Of a stretch of DNA of 64,000 nt, positions 26,267 to 34,255 are shown piece by piece. Location: the NCBI RefSeq assembly GCF_900112305.1, contig NZ_FOKT01000001.1, positions 520,163 through 584,162 on the forward strand, given 5' to 3'. The DNA comes from Microbulbifer thermotolerans (lineage in GTDB: Bacteria; Pseudomonadota; Gammaproteobacteria; Pseudomonadales; Cellvibrionaceae). A model generated the notes under the pieces. It was not told where the DNA came from and ran no database searches. It saw nothing but the letters and a program-made list of their open reading frames with translations. Every line of letters starts with the position of its first letter. Within the stretch, counting starts at the first letter, position 1. Both the position numbers and the translations under genes were made by a program.

Positions 26267-26286
26267 CGGGCGGTGGTTTCCGCCCG
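26267..26286. terminator. Hairpin between convergent reductase and ygfZ
   Basis: A perfect seven-base stem CGGGCGG / CCGCCCG with the loop TGGTTT lies between two convergent genes. It is followed by AAAA on the plus strand rather than T, so its role as a terminator is uncertain. Confidence 0.3.
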
Positions 26287-26324
26287 AAAATACCTCGACC
26301 ACCAAAGGCTGGATGGATGCTTGC

Positions 26325-27353
26325 TCAAGCGAGTGGGTCCGCGTCCGCGTCGTAGGGTAGTTCCTGCAGTTCCAGTGACCTTCCATCCTCAAGCCGCATC
26401 TGTTCCCCGGCAGCCACTTTGGCGATAGTGAGTACGGCCAGCAATTCGATACCTTTTTCGCTGCGGCAGGATTCCACCAAATTACCGATACTCTGCTCGC
26501 CTTCCCCAAAGACCGGTTGTCCTGGTGTAGGTATTTCTCCGGAGGGGCAGATGGCGCGGTAGAGGCGGCGTTTGGCGGCGCCGCGGAATTGCATTCGCGC
26601 CACAACTTCCTGGCCGGTGTAACAGCCTTTCTTGAAACTGACACCCCCGAGTAGGTGCAGGTTGGTCATCTGCGGGATAAACAGTTCACTGGTGGCGGCG
26701 TACAGTTGGGGAACACCATTTTCAATTTGCAGTTGTTGCCAGCGGTCGTAGCCAGCGGGATCGGCTTTGTCACTCAGTTGCTGCCAGAGGCCTGGAGCCG
26801 ACACACTGGGTGCGAGCAGTGCCACTTGACGGTCGTTCAGTGCCTGCACCAGGATGCGTTCGCCCTTGAAGTCAAACGTGCGTACTTCACCGGCCGTCAG
26901 ATCGTTCAGGCCCAATAGCTTTGTGGTAGCTTGGGGGGCGTTTTTACCCTGCAGTCCCAGCCAACGGAAATGTTCACTAATGTCTGCCAGCTCGGTTTTG
27001 AAGAAAACTGCGTACTTGGCCAGGGCATCACGCGCGATGTTGGTCAGATCCCTAGGCATGCGGAAAACGAATTCCTGTTGGGACACCTTGAGGGCGTTAA
27101 AGGCGCTGATCATGCGGCCTTTGGGGTTGCAGTGGGCGCCCAGGGTGCTGCGGCCGTCCGGCAGAGTGATCAGGTCGCAGGTGAGCTGCCCCTGGAGGAA
27201 TTTTTGGCTGTCGGGGCCTTTGATGGAGATGGCGCCAAGCGGGGTCAGGTCAACCAGATGCAGGTCCGCCTCTGTTTCCGGAAAGTGCGCTTTAGGTCCT
27301 TCCCAAATGGCGCCTTCGCCTGTGAGAAAGTCCTGCCATTGCTGTTGATCCAT
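26325..27353 (-). CDS. ygfZ: Folate-binding protein YgfZ, iron-sulfur cluster repair
   Basis: 342 residues, related to the glycine-cleavage T protein. The diagnostic motif KGCYTGQE near residue 236 carries the conserved cysteine. YgfZ binds tetrahydrofolate and helps to maintain certain Fe-S enzymes such as MiaB. The ATG at 27353 is chosen because it directly precedes DQQQWQDFL and the frame extension to 27413 looks non-coding. Divergent from sdhE, an arrangement shared with E. coli and Pseudomonas. Confidence 0.93.
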   Translation of the reverse strand: MDQQQWQDFLTGEGAIWEGPKAHFPETEADLHLVDLTPLGAISIKGPDSQKFLQGQLTCDLITLPDGRSTLGAHCNPKGRMISAFNALKVSQQEFVFRMPRDLTNIARDALAKYAVFFKTELADISEHFRWLGLQGKNAPQATTKLLGLNDLTAGEVRTFDFKGERILVQALNDRQVALLAPSVSAPGLWQQLSDKADPAGYDRWQQLQIENGVPQLYAATSELFIPQMTNLHLLGGVSFKKGCYTGQEVVARMQFRGAAKRRLYRAICPSGEIPTPGQPVFGEGEQSIGNLVESCRSEKGIELLAVLTIAKVAAGEQMRLEDGRSLELQELPYDADADPLA

Positions 27354-27427
27354 ATATTCCACGCCTCTGGGTTGATGAGGAGGATAATTTGGGGATCGGT
27401 GAGGGCTTTTCAAGCTTCATGCGACTT

Positions 27428-27456
27428 TTCAACTTTGCGGGGGAGGGGAGTATACT
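27428..27456 (+). promoter_or_regulatory. Candidate sdhE promoter
   Basis: TTCAAC (27428-27433) and TATACT (27451-27456) are separated by 17 bases; the -10 matches five of six consensus positions and the -35 only weakly. It lies 32 bases before the sdhE start codon, in the divergent ygfZ-sdhE gap. Confidence 0.4.
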
Positions 27457-27488
27457 GCGCGCATATTTAACGGGGTGGAATTTAACCT

Positions 27489-27734
27489 ATGGATCGCAAT
27501 CGCCTGTTTTGGGCCAGTCGCCGCGGCATGTTGGAACTGGACCTGGTACTGCTGCCGTTTCTGGAGAATGTCTACGATACCCTGGACGAGGCTGACCAGC
27601 AGCGCTATATCAAATTGCTGGACGAGCAGGACCAGGATTTGTTTGCCTGGTTTTTGCGCCGCGAGGACCCGGCGGATCCGGATTTGTTGCGAATAGTGCA
27701 GATTATCCGTGACAACACCGGTCTGCAGGAGTAA
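27489..27734 (+). CDS. sdhE: FAD assembly factor SdhE
   Basis: 81 residues. SdhE promotes covalent attachment of FAD to the flavoprotein subunits of succinate dehydrogenase and fumarate reductase. The RGMLELD motif at residues 12-18 is the conserved flavinylation-contact motif, followed by the acidic helical bundle (LLDEQDQDLFAWFLRREDP). Overlaps the following ygfX-like gene by 26 bases, as in other gammaproteobacteria where these genes form one unit. Confidence 0.95.
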   Translation: MDRNRLFWASRRGMLELDLVLLPFLENVYDTLDEADQQRYIKLLDEQDQDLFAWFLRREDPADPDLLRIVQIIRDNTGLQE

Positions 27735-28161
27735 TGCGCATTCCCTGTCTTCCGAGCGCAGTGCCCGGCTGTCCTGTGCCGTGGCACCTTCCCGCCTTCT
27801 TTTCAGCCTTCTTCTTCTGACACTTCTGCAAGCGCTGGCACTGCTCTGGTGGTGCCGTTTACCGCTTTATCTCTTCTTGCCCGCGGTGGCCCTGGTGCTG
27901 ATCTATATGGGCTTTGAATACCGCCGGCTGCGCTCGATGTCCGGCGTGTTGAGCACCCGTGAGCGGCGCTGGTTTTGGCGCGAGGGCGACGGGGTGGAGA
28001 GCGAGTTTACGTTGCGCGGCGAGCTGGTGCTGTGGCGCTGGTTGATAGTGATTAATGGCCGGGATCTGCGGGGGCGCCGCCTGCGGCTGGTGTTAGCGCG
28101 GGATTCCATGCATGGGGATGACTGGCGGCGGTTGCAGGTGGCGCTGCGGTTTTCGCGCTAG
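27709..28161 (+). CDS. ygfX: YgfX-like membrane protein
   Basis: 150 residues if GTG 27709 is the start; the first 25 are polar and could be excluded by an internal GTG, so the start is uncertain. Two adjacent hydrophobic segments (about 30-45 and 50-68) are followed by a basic soluble part that ends RLVLARDSMHGDDWRRLQVAL, matching the YgfX family C-terminus. YgfX has been described as a membrane protein acting with SdhE and as a toxin-like protein. The stop TAG (28159-28161) is shared with the target-site flank of a MITE copy, which abuts the gene. Confidence 0.75.
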   Translation: MTTPVCRSNAHSLSSERSARLSCAVAPSRLLFSLLLLTLLQALALLWWCRLPLYLFLPAVALVLIYMGFEYRRLRSMSGVLSTRERRWFWREGDGVESEFTLRGELVLWRWLIVINGRDLRGRRLRLVLARDSMHGDDWRRLQVALRFSR

Positions 28162-28366
28162 GGAACTGATTAATTCGCTTGGGTGCTGTAGCTGGCTTCG
28201 AGGCGCTCAGGCAATGGGATGGGCATTTCGCAAACGCACGAGTGCGTTCCTGTCGCTTCGGCGGATACATCCGTGTATCCGACGATTTCGAAATGTCCAT
28301 CCCATCACCTGGGCTTCTCATCCAACACCGAAGAGCCTTTACCGTCAGGAGGCGAATTATTAAGGG
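28162..28366 (-). mobile_element. MITE copy B, decayed, reverse orientation
   Basis: Left end GGAACTGATTAATTCGC follows CTAG (a YTAR-type target) that also supplies the ygfX stop codon. The other end is eroded (GGCGAATTATTAAGGGG). The inner hairpin persists: arms at about 28205-28234 and 28284-28314, with the same apical CGGATAC-N6-GTATCCG. Arm sequences differ from copies A and D but remain mostly paired. About 110 bases between the element and the nadB stop codon show nothing recognisable. Confidence 0.75.
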
Positions 28367-28478
28367 GGAAGCCGCAAAAGAATTTGCGGGAGCGCGGTTG
28401 TTGGTTCTGGGGAGGCAGGAAGAAGGTTGTCCTGCAATACCTCGGGCCGGAAAGGGCGGGCAGCTCCGCCCTCTGTGG

Positions 28479-30110
28479 TCAGACGAATTGCCGCTGTCCG
28501 GCGAAGTTTTCCGGCACCAGAATGGTGTCCATCGCCAGTTCGCGCAGGTCCGGGTAGTCCAGGGAGTAGTGTAGGCCGCGGCTTTCGCGGCGGTCCAGGG
28601 CCGAGCGGATGATGAGATCGGACACTAGTGCCAAGTTGCGTAGCTCAATCAGGTCGCTGTTGACCTTATAGTTGGCGTAAAACTCACGAATTTCCTGTTG
28701 CAGAAGCTTTACCCGGTGCTGAGCTCGAAGTAGGCGTTTGCGTGTGCGCACAATGCCCACATAGTCCCACATAAAGCGGCGCAGCTCCTCCCAGTTGTGA
28801 GAGATCACCACGTCTTCATCTGAATCGGTTACCCGCGAGGCGTCCCAGGCCGGGGCGCAGCGCGGCGGTTGTACCGAGTCCAGTGTCTCCTCCAGGTGCA
28901 GTGCGGCGGACCGGCCGTAGACTAGGCATTCCAGCAGGGAGTTGCTGGCCAGGCGGTTGGCGCCGTGCAGGCCGGTGAAAGTGGTTTCGCCAATGGCGTA
29001 GAGTTGGTCGAGGTCTGTGCGGCCAAACTGGTCGACGATGACGCCGCCGCAAGTGTAGTGCGCCGCGGGTACCACCGGGATAGGTTCTTTGGTGATATCG
29101 ATACCGTACTGCAGGCAGTTTTTGTAAACGGTGGGGAAGTGTTCGCGCACGAACTGCGGGTCCTTGTGGGAAATATCCAGGTAAACGCAGTCGGCACCGA
29201 TACGCTTCATCTCATGGTCTATGGCGCGCGCCACTATGTCCCGCGGCGCCAGTTCGCCGCGTTTATCGAAGCGATGCATAAATCGGTTGCCGTTGGGCAG
29301 CTTTAGTTGCGCCCCCTCGCCGCGCAGGGCCTCGGTGACGAGCGAAGCCTTGGCTTTGGGGTGGTAGAGGCAGGTGGGGTGGAATTGGTTGAATTCCATA
29401 TTGGCGACCCGGCAGCCAGCGCGCCAGGCCATGGCGATGCCGTCGCCGCTGGCACCGTCCGGGTTGCTGGTATAGAGATAGGCCTTGCTGGCGCCCCCTG
29501 TGGCGAGAACCACTGCCTTGGCCTGGAACAGTTCCACATCTTCTGTGGCCTTGTTGTATACATAGGCGCCCGCACAGCGGAAACGGCCTTTGACCGGGTC
29601 TGGCTGACGGATCAGGTCCAGTGCCACATGGTGTTCGAAGCAGTGGATATTTTTGACTTCCCGCACTCGCTCGATCAGGGTGCTGTGCACGGCGCGGCCG
29701 GTAGCGTCGGCGCTGTGGATTATGCGGCGGTGGCTGTGGCCTCCCTCTTTGGTCAGATGATAGCCGCTCTCCTCGCGCGTAAAGTCCACGCCCTGTTCGA
29801 TCAGCCAGCGGATGGCGGCGGCACTGTTCTCCACGGTGAATCGCACGGCATCCGGGTGGCAGAGACCGGCACCAGCGTCTAGGGTGTCGGCGATGTGGGA
29901 GTCCGCCGAGTCCATTTCGTCGAGTACCGCGGCAATGCCTCCCTGGGCAAACCAGGTGGAACCGTCCTGCAGTCGTTGTTTGGACAGCAGGGCCACACTG
30001 TGGCGTCTCGCCAGGTGCAGGGCCAGTGTCAGGCCCGCGGCACCACTGCCGATGACCAGTACATCGAAGTCTTTGGGATTGGGTGGGACCTGTGCTTTCA
30101 TAGATTTCAT
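28479..30110 (-). CDS. nadB: L-aspartate oxidase
   Basis: FAD enzyme making iminoaspartate, the first step of NAD synthesis from aspartate. 543 residues with the N-terminal dinucleotide-binding motif [18 protein letters not shown] at 17-34, the flavin loop [12 protein letters not shown] near 51-62, and [23 protein letters not shown] near 350-372. Covalent-FAD paralogues (Sdh/Frd) are excluded by the length and these motifs. An ATG three codons in (30101) is an alternative start. Divergent from the sigma-E operon, as in Pseudomonas. Confidence 0.95.
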   Translation of the reverse strand: MKSMKAQVPPNPKDFDVLVIGSGAAGLTLALHLARRHSVALLSKQRLQDGSTWFAQGGIAAVLDEMDSADSHIADTLDAGAGLCHPDAVRFTVENSAAAIRWLIEQGVDFTREESGYHLTKEGGHSHRRIIHSADATGRAVHSTLIERVREVKNIHCFEHHVALDLIRQPDPVKGRFRCAGAYVYNKATEDVELFQAKAVVLATGGASKAYLYTSNPDGASGDGIAMAWRAGCRVANMEFNQFHPTCLYHPKAKASLVTEALRGEGAQLKLPNGNRFMHRFDKRGELAPRDIVARAIDHEMKRIGADCVYLDISHKDPQFVREHFPTVYKNCLQYGIDITKEPIPVVPAAHYTCGGVIVDQFGRTDLDQLYAIGETTFTGLHGANRLASNSLLECLVYGRSAALHLEETLDSVQPPRCAPAWDASRVTDSDEDVVISHNWEELRRFMWDYVGIVRTRKRLLRAQHRVKLLQQEIREFYANYKVNSDLIELRNLALVSDLIIRSALDRRESRGLHYSLDYPDLRELAMDTILVPENFAGQRQFV

Positions 30111-30165
30111 TTATGTTTAGGGGTCGCGTAGTATAGCGCTTCCTTTGAATTCGTCGATTTGGCTC

Positions 30166-30194
30166 GGAACTTATGCCCTATTGCCATTGTCATC
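30166..30194 (+). promoter_or_regulatory. Candidate sigma-E autoregulatory promoter
   Basis: GGAACTT (30166-30172) is a perfect -35 for sigma-E/AlgU promoters, and GTCATC (30189-30194) follows after 16 bases, close to the GTC-type -10. It lies about 98 bases before the rpoE start, where an autoregulatory promoter is known in E. coli and Pseudomonas. Confidence 0.55.
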
Positions 30195-30291
30195 AACACG
30201 ATACAAGAAGCGCCTGCGTCGGCATCCCCGCGATTTTCAGTCGCGGAGCTTGCGGTGCGACTGTTGTTTTTGGGCGTAAAGGGAGTAGGGG

Positions 30292-30906
30292 ATGACAGCG
30301 CAATCGGCGCCACAGAGTGACCGCCAGCTGGTGGAGCGGGTTCAGAAGGGGGATAAGCGCGCCTTCGACCTGTTGGTGCTGAAATATCAGCACAAGATCG
30401 TCGCGGTAATCAGCCGCTTTATCAAAGACCACAGCGAGGTGCAGGACGTAACACAGGAGGCCTTTGTCAAGGCCTACCGGGCGCTGGCCAATTTTCGTGG
30501 CGAAAGCGCTTTCTATACGTGGATGTATCGAATCGCCATCAATACCGCCAAAAATCACTTGGTTTCCCGCAGTCGCCGCCCGCCATCCTCGGACGTGGAC
30601 TTGGACGATGCCGAGTTTTATTCCGGTGCCGATCTGTTGCGGGACAATGAGACGCCGGAGAACCAGTTGTTTCGCGACCAGCTTGAGGCCGCGGTTCACG
30701 AAGCTATTCGCGCCCTGCCGGAGGATCTGCGCTCGGCGGTGACATTGCGCGAAATGGAGGGGCTCAGTTACGAGGAGATCGCAGAGGTAATGGGGTGCCC
30801 TGTGGGCACGGTGCGCTCGCGTATCTTCCGCGCTCGCGAGGCCATAGACCGCACGGTTCAGGCGGTCATGGCCGGTGAGCCCGAGACGCTGGGAGACCGC
30901 GGTTGA
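30292..30906 (+). CDS. rpoE: RNA polymerase sigma-E factor (AlgU/RpoE)
   Basis: Extracytoplasmic-stress sigma factor of 204 residues. Region 2 spans about 20-90 (FDLLVLKYQHKIVAVISRFI, DVTQEAFVKAYRALANFRGESAFYTWMYRIA) and region 4 about 135-188 (EMEGLSYEEIAEVMGCPVGTVRSRIFRARE split across its helix-turn-helix). Genes for its anti-sigma factor and regulators follow directly. Envelope stress should release it through proteolysis of the MucA/RseA homologue. Confidence 0.96.
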   Translation: MTAQSAPQSDRQLVERVQKGDKRAFDLLVLKYQHKIVAVISRFIKDHSEVQDVTQEAFVKAYRALANFRGESAFYTWMYRIAINTAKNHLVSRSRRPPSSDVDLDDAEFYSGADLLRDNETPENQLFRDQLEAAVHEAIRALPEDLRSAVTLREMEGLSYEEIAEVMGCPVGTVRSRIFRAREAIDRTVQAVMAGEPETLGDRG

Positions 30907-31020
30907 ATTTTTTCGCTGGTGGCGAAACAAAGCTCCGCATCCCTGGTCAAAAGTAACAACCAAAAGGGTGCCTGTCCGGGCACTAAAAAATATCGCACAG
31001 AGCAGAGAGGGTTACCCCCT

Positions 31021-31716
31021 ATGTCCCACGGAAAGCATCAGGAACGTCTGTACGAGTCGCTGTCAGCGCTGATGGATGGTGAGGTCGGCGAGCTGGAGCT
31101 GCAGCGGTTGCTTAAGGCAAGTGCGGCTTCCTCCGAGGTGGGGGCGCGCTGGTCACGCTATCAGTTGGCGGCCAGTGTGCTGCGCCGGGAACAGATTGCT
31201 CCAGTGGACGGTGACTTGGCGGCGCGCATTTCCGCTGCTATAGAAAGGGAGGAACCGCCCATGCAATCCGGTGGCGGTGGTGGCGGAGCACCTGGCGGAT
31301 GGCGTGACAGCCGTTGGTGGCGTCCCATGAGCCGGGGTGCGGTGGCGGCGACAGTGGCTTTCGCGGCGATTCTCGGGGTGCAGCAAATCTCTTCGGTGCA
31401 GCGGGACTCCGGTACCGAGCTGGTGGCGGAAGTGGAGCGCCCGGCCCAGCAGCCGGTGCAGTCCGCATCACAGCCTTCCGGCTTTTATGTCCCCGCGCCC
31501 AGTGCCCGCTCTGTCAGTACCGCGTCTCCGCGCTTGGTGCCCGACTACCAGCCGGGAGGCAGTGGTCAGGCCGTGATTCAACAGGTCCCCACCCCCGAGC
31601 TGATGCGCCACCTGAACCGGGTGATGATTCAACACTCGGAGCAGGCCGCCCATGTGGGTAGCCAGGGAATGGTGCCTTTTGCACGCGCCACTTATGGTGA
31701 ACAGCTTGATATGTAG
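31021..31716 (+). CDS. mucA: Anti-sigma-E factor MucA/RseA
   Basis: 231 residues. The N-terminal cytoplasmic domain (SALMDGEVGELELQRLLKA, WSRYQLAASVLRRE) binds the sigma factor; a glycine-rich stretch and one transmembrane segment (about 106-122) follow; the periplasmic part ends LMRHLNRVMIQHSEQAAHVG. This matches RseA_N/RseA_C organisation. The ATG at 31021 follows rpoE by 114 bases; an upstream open frame to 30919 has no domain content. Confidence 0.9.
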   Translation: MSHGKHQERLYESLSALMDGEVGELELQRLLKASAASSEVGARWSRYQLAASVLRREQIAPVDGDLAARISAAIEREEPPMQSGGGGGGAPGGWRDSRWWRPMSRGAVAATVAFAAILGVQQISSVQRDSGTELVAEVERPAQQPVQSASQPSGFYVPAPSARSVSTASPRLVPDYQPGGSGQAVIQQVPTPELMRHLNRVMIQHSEQAAHVGSQGMVPFARATYGEQLDM

Positions 31717-31729
31717 CCCTGGAGTGCCT

Positions 31730-32674
31730 GTGAACGATCGCTGGTCTTTTTCTGCAATCGTTATAAAAGCCAACAGCCTGCTGTTGGCTTTGTTTCTGTT
31801 GGCTCCGGCCTCCCGAGCCCAGGACGGCGAAGTGCCGGTGGAGCATTGGCTGGGCAAGTTGGCCCGTGCGGTTTCCGAGCTTGAATACCACGGCCTGGTG
31901 ACTTTCGAGCACGCGGGTATGCTGGAGACCATACAAGTTGTGCACGCTGTGCGCGATGGCGATTCGGTAGAGCGGGTGCGTTATTTGAGCGGTGAGCCGC
32001 GCGAGCTGATCAGCCATGGTAGCGCACGGGGTTGCGAAGAGCCCACCAGCCCCGTAGCGCGCACAGCGCTATGGACTCAAGCCGGTCAGCAAAAGGTGCA
32101 GCGCAACTATCAGTTTATTCTGCGCGGTGAAGAGCGTATCGCCGATCGCGAGGCCGTGGTGATCGAGGCGCGCCCGCGGGATCATCACCGCCTGGGGCTG
32201 GTGATCAGTCTCGACCGGGAGACGGGCTTGCCGTTGAAATCTATGCTCGTGAGTGCCAAGGGGCGGGTACTGGAGCGTTATCAGTTTGTGCAGCTGGATC
32301 TTTCACCGGTGCAGGACGCCGATTTGCAGCCGCACTCCAAAGATGCGCGCCGTATTGATAACCGCAATCCCTGTGCAAATGCGCAAAGCCGCTGGCAATT
32401 GCGTTGGTTGCCGGACGGTTTCCAGGCCGTGCTGGTCAAACCTCTGTCCGATGGTGACATGCTGGTGTTTAGCGACGGAATCAGTGTTTTCACTGTGTTC
32501 GTGCAGCGCCTGTCTCCAAAGCTGGAGTTCAAAGGGCGGGCTATTCGCGGCGCTACAGTCGCCTATATGGACCGTCTGGTAGTGGATGGTGTCAACTACA
32601 CAGTTACGGTTGTGGGCGAAATTCCCGACACAACTGCCCGGCGTGTTGCGGGCGCGGTAGCTGTGGGTGGCTGA
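31730..32674 (+). CDS. mucB: Periplasmic sigma-E regulator MucB/RseB
   Basis: 314 residues: signal peptide (about 1-32, ending ASRA-Q), a lipoprotein-carrier-like N domain (VSELEYHGLVTFEHAGMLETI) and a smaller C domain (WLPDGFQAV, MVFSDGISVFTVFVQ). RseB binds the periplasmic tail of the anti-sigma factor and lipopolysaccharide, and blocks regulated proteolysis. GTG at 31730 was chosen: GGAG lies five bases upstream and the signal peptide starts properly; the open frame reaches back into mucA. Gap to mucA is 13 bases. Confidence 0.92.
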   Translation: MNDRWSFSAIVIKANSLLLALFLLAPASRAQDGEVPVEHWLGKLARAVSELEYHGLVTFEHAGMLETIQVVHAVRDGDSVERVRYLSGEPRELISHGSARGCEEPTSPVARTALWTQAGQQKVQRNYQFILRGEERIADREAVVIEARPRDHHRLGLVISLDRETGLPLKSMLVSAKGRVLERYQFVQLDLSPVQDADLQPHSKDARRIDNRNPCANAQSRWQLRWLPDGFQAVLVKPLSDGDMLVFSDGISVFTVFVQRLSPKLEFKGRAIRGATVAYMDRLVVDGVNYTVTVVGEIPDTTARRVAGAVAVGG

Positions 32675-32689
32675 ACGGAGAGTGCCGGT

Positions 32690-33133
32690 TTGTTGGAAGA
32701 ACGAGGAAGGGTGGTAGCGATAGAGCCGGACGCCATTTGGGTGGAGACCACCCAGCGCGGAGGCTGTAGCGGTTGCAGCTCGCAGGGCAGCTGCGGTACA
32801 GGGCTGCTGAGCGGCTATTTCTCATCGGCTTCACGCATTCGTGTGGCACTGAACAGCTGGGACCCAGACGATATCGCTTTGCACGATACCGTTGTGATTG
32901 GTATCGGTGAAAACGCTTTGGCCAGTGGGGCCTTGCTGGTGTACCTGTTGCCGCTGATTTCCCTGGTGCTGGCGGCCCTGGGAGGCCAGGCCCTGGCCGG
33001 TGAGTTCGGGGCCATGGCTGGCGCACTCATAGGATTGCTCGGCGGAGCCGCTTTGGTACGGTTGCACAGTCGTCGCCACGCCGCTGATCCCACCTATGCA
33101 CCAGTACTTCTGCATCTGGAAACGTCCCGCTGA
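32690..33133 (+). CDS. rseC: RseC/MucC family membrane protein
   Basis: 147 residues. A cysteine cluster near the N-terminus (GGCSGCSSQGSCG, 24-36) precedes a small soluble region and two transmembrane segments (about 80-100 and 105-125). This is the SoxR-reducing/RseC family: RseC is the fourth gene of sigma-E operons and a homologous protein works with Rsx in SoxR reduction. TTG 32690 or the next TTG could be the start; GGAGAG is seven bases upstream. Unlike in Pseudomonas, mucD does not follow directly. Confidence 0.9.
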   Translation: MLEERGRVVAIEPDAIWVETTQRGGCSGCSSQGSCGTGLLSGYFSSASRIRVALNSWDPDDIALHDTVVIGIGENALASGALLVYLLPLISLVLAALGGQALAGEFGAMAGALIGLLGGAALVRLHSRRHAADPTYAPVLLHLETSR

Positions 33134-33199
33134 CAGGGGCTCATCTTTTCTTTCCTTCAACATTCGGGTGCCTTTGCGGGCGTGCTTTGGTGCACTCAA

Positions 33200-33324
33200 G
33201 GTGTTCCGGTAATGAAATGAGTGCTACAAACGGCGGAGCTGCCGATTTCATCACCTGAACTTCTCATCTGCTCTCGACATAACCTTGTCGTTGTAAGGGC
33301 GAATTAATGAAAGACTCTTTAGTT
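33200..33324 (-). repeat. MITE copy C, strongly decayed, reverse orientation
   Basis: Recognised by the family's right-hand module (CATCACCTGAACTTCTCATC, then GTAAGGGCGAATTAAT). The terminal repeats are mostly lost. A shortened stem survives with a different sequence, GGTAATGAAAT (33208-33218) against ATTTCATCACC (33245-33255), and a small CGGC/GCCG hairpin at the apex. It lies between rseC and mpaA. Confidence 0.6.
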
Positions 33325-33377
33325 ATATCGCAGGCCTGCGGGGCGGCCCACCGTTCGGTTCACCGGCCGAGGTGGGG

Positions 33378-34082
33378 TTACTGCTCGTAAGTCAGCAACT
33401 GAATCAGCGCTTGTAGATAGGTTTCACTGGCCGCATCCGCGGAGACGGGGGGAAGCTCCACTGTGATGCACGGTAAGCTGCGCTCGGCGCACCAGGTGCC
33501 GAAGGAGCCGGGAGTCTGGTATCCAATATCATTGACCAGTGGCAGTTGCAGTTGCCCTGCCAGCCATTGGCCGAGGGTGCTGTCATCGGGGTCTTCGACA
33601 CAGGCAAGGGGCTCGTGGATGGATACTGCCCAGGCGGGCTGTAATTCGGCAATCAACCGGCAGAGGGCTCGGGTTTCTTTCTCTGAGCCCGGTTTGCTGC
33701 CGGTGCTCAGACGCACGTCGCGCGCTTCCGCCTCGCTGTTCCAGCGGTAGGTGGTGCCGCTGCCGTCCCAGTTGGCGGTGGCGAAGTTGCGGTTCAAGTC
33801 TACGCCACGGGCGTTGGCTCTAAGCCCCAGCTGGCAGCCGTCGGGGTTTACGGCGAGTATCACATGGTGGCGCAGTGCTGACGGCGGCAGTGCGCGCAGG
33901 GCGCAGGAAAGTGCCACCACTGCCGCAACTTCGTCGCCGTGGGTGCCGGCCATCACAATACCGTGTTTGTCACCACTTTGCGCGGGAAAGTAAAAGAGGG
34001 GGGCTCCCAGCTCGGTGGCGCCGTACTGAGTGTGGGGGTGGCAAAAGTGGCCGCGGTCGGAGCGCGGGCGCAGTGCGGACAT
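33378..34082 (-). CDS. mpaA: Murein peptide amidase A (zinc carboxypeptidase family)
   Basis: 234 residues, closely resembling E. coli MpaA, which cleaves the gamma-D-Glu-diaminopimelate bond of murein tripeptides in the cytoplasm during cell-wall recycling. Zinc ligands are seen in GTHGDE (His48, Glu51) and SIHEPLAC (His164 region); the family segment NPDGCQLGLRANARGVDLNRNF is complete (given here in two parts: NPDGCQLGLR and ANARGVDLNRNF). No signal peptide. It is on the opposite strand, inserted between rseC and the mucD-type protease, which are adjacent in Pseudomonas. Confidence 0.92.
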   Translation of the reverse strand: MSALRPRSDRGHFCHPHTQYGATELGAPLFYFPAQSGDKHGIVMAGTHGDEVAAVVALSCALRALPPSALRHHVILAVNPDGCQLGLRANARGVDLNRNFATANWDGSGTTYRWNSEAEARDVRLSTGSKPGSEKETRALCRLIAELQPAWAVSIHEPLACVEDPDDSTLGQWLAGQLQLPLVNDIGYQTPGSFGTWCAERSLPCITVELPPVSADAASETYLQALIQLLTYEQ

Positions 34083-34116
34083 GGCGGGGCCTTAACGCTG
34101 CTTTACACTGGATAGA

Positions 34117-34143
34117 GAACTTTTATGGCCAGATTGCTACTAA
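34117..34143 (+). promoter_or_regulatory. Weak candidate sigma-E promoter for mucD
   Basis: GAACTT (34117-34122) followed after 16 bases by ACTAA (34139-34143) resembles a sigma-E promoter with a poor -10. It would keep the separated protease gene under the same stress sigma factor. Weak match; tentative. Confidence 0.25.
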
Positions 34144-34255
34144 TAAGTAGCTTGATTGTCCCTCGCTGCGCCCCAATTTTTGAAGCCAGCCCCGAAGGGG
34201 GACACCGAAATCCATAGATTGCATATTACTAGGGATCACTAGGGGTAACAAACGT

